Origin: CAYVHU01 sp964451415
Lineage (GTDB): Bacteria; Pseudomonadota; Alphaproteobacteria; Rhodospirillales; Magnetovibrionaceae
Direction of reading: 5' to 3'
DNA length: 64,000 nucleotides
Assembly (NCBI GenBank): GCA_964451415.1
Contig: CAYVHU010000001.1
Coordinates: 1-64,000, forward strand
Positions 63,587 to 64,000 of the stretch are shown piece after piece (the stretch's first letter is position 1; every line of letters begins with the position of its first letter). Below the pieces are notes generated by a model, which made no database searches, was not told where the DNA came from, and saw nothing but the letters and a program-made list of their open reading frames with translations. The translations under genes and the position numbers were made by a program.

Positions 63587-64000
63587 ATGTTACGCGCGCT
63601 GACCCATCCCAATGCTATCTTGCGTGTTTCAATTCTGGCGATCTTCACAGGGCTGTTCGCCGGCATCGGCGCCGTGGCCTTCCGCGCCCTCATCGCATTG
63701 TTTCACAATCTCATGTTTCTCGGCTCGTTTTCATTGACTTACGATGCCAATGTGCACACCGCGCCAAGCCCCTGGGGAATAGGCATTATCATCGTGCCGG
63801 TGATCGGCGCGTTGATCGTCACCTATCTGGTCAAACATTACGCGCCGGAGGCCAAGGGACACGGCGTCCCCGAGGTCATCGACGCCATCTATTACAACAG
63901 CGGCATCATTCGCCCGTCGGTGGCCCTGATCAAATTTATCGCCTCGGCCATTTCCATCGGCTCCGGCGGGGCCGTCGGCCGTGAAGGGCCGATCATCCAG
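63587..64000 (+). CDS. ClC-family chloride channel/transporter (partial, runs off the edge)
   Basis: The first 138 residues of a ClC protein are present; the gene continues beyond the window. It starts at an ATG with AGGAAGG upstream and has early membrane helices (GLFAGIGAVAFRALIALFH). The selectivity-filter signature GSGGAVGREGP is near the cut end. The stretch KGHGVPEVIDA is also typical of ClC proteins. ClC proteins are chloride channels or Cl-/H+ exchangers; which type this is cannot be told from this part. Confidence 0.93.
   Translation, partial: MLRALTHPNAILRVSILAIFTGLFAGIGAVAFRALIALFHNLMFLGSFSLTYDANVHTAPSPWGIGIIIVPVIGALIVTYLVKHYAPEAKGHGVPEVIDAIYYNSGIIRPSVALIKFIASAISIGSGGAVGREGPIIQ

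Overview
The window looks like an alphaproteobacterial chromosome, probably from a free-living, motile, Rhodospirillales-like bacterium. The strongest pointers are a GcrA cell-cycle regulator (a family confined to Alphaproteobacteria), an atpHAGDC operon without the Fo genes, an HPP-family protein, DUF484 next to xerC, and GluQ-RS. Species cannot be named from the sequence alone. The right edge cuts a ClC chloride-channel gene.

Layout. 0-9 kb: a small zinc-ribbon protein, a NIT-domain chemoreceptor and the glutamate synthase pair gltB-gltD. 9-14 kb: uppP, then a four-gene iron-uptake operon on the minus strand (FTR1 permease, polyferredoxin, P19-type protein and a free-standing copy of the FTR1 periplasmic domain) behind a candidate Fur box. 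14-24 kb: yejABEF peptide/microcin importer with a ghrA-like reductase, hisN, a membrane-anchored cytochrome c with a repeat linker, an HNH protein, an HPP protein and gluQ. 24-32 kb: cheY-cheR, a DHH phosphoesterase, a FliG-C-like orphan, gcrA, xerC, DUF484 and priA. 32-37 kb: ATP synthase F1. 37-43 kb: a sensor kinase, a receiver, an RR-PAS-GGDEF-EAL protein and a sugar-nucleotide epimerase. 43-50 kb: a large R-body (reb) locus. 50-54 kb: an O-antigen-ligase-like protein, then a DsrE/TusA/SQR-like/DUF1641 sulfur operon. 54-59 kb: rsmD, an rluB-type synthase, a class I glutamine amidotransferase, tadA and groESL with a CIRCE element. 59-64 kb: a lipid-glycosylation operon (GT2, DedA-like, ArnT-like), a diguanylate cyclase and the partial ClC gene.

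The most interesting part is the reb locus (about 42.8-49.9 kb). Seven clear RebB-family paralogues and two divergent relatives lie on the minus strand. Opposite them are three plus-strand genes of unknown function and an ECF-like sigma factor with a long N-terminal extension. Reading the upstream regions side by side, I find a two-block motif, in coding orientation (A/T)TCACA(A/G)-N13-(A/G)CGTC(A/T), upstream of the three-gene set and of five reb transcription units. A variant with one extra spacer base lies upstream of the sigma gene. Block order, spacing and position relative to starts fit a dedicated promoter. Hairpins separate several of the units. I infer a self-contained regulon in which the sigma factor drives its own gene, the R-body proteins and three candidate accessory proteins.

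No rRNA, tRNA, CRISPR array, insertion sequence or phage was seen.
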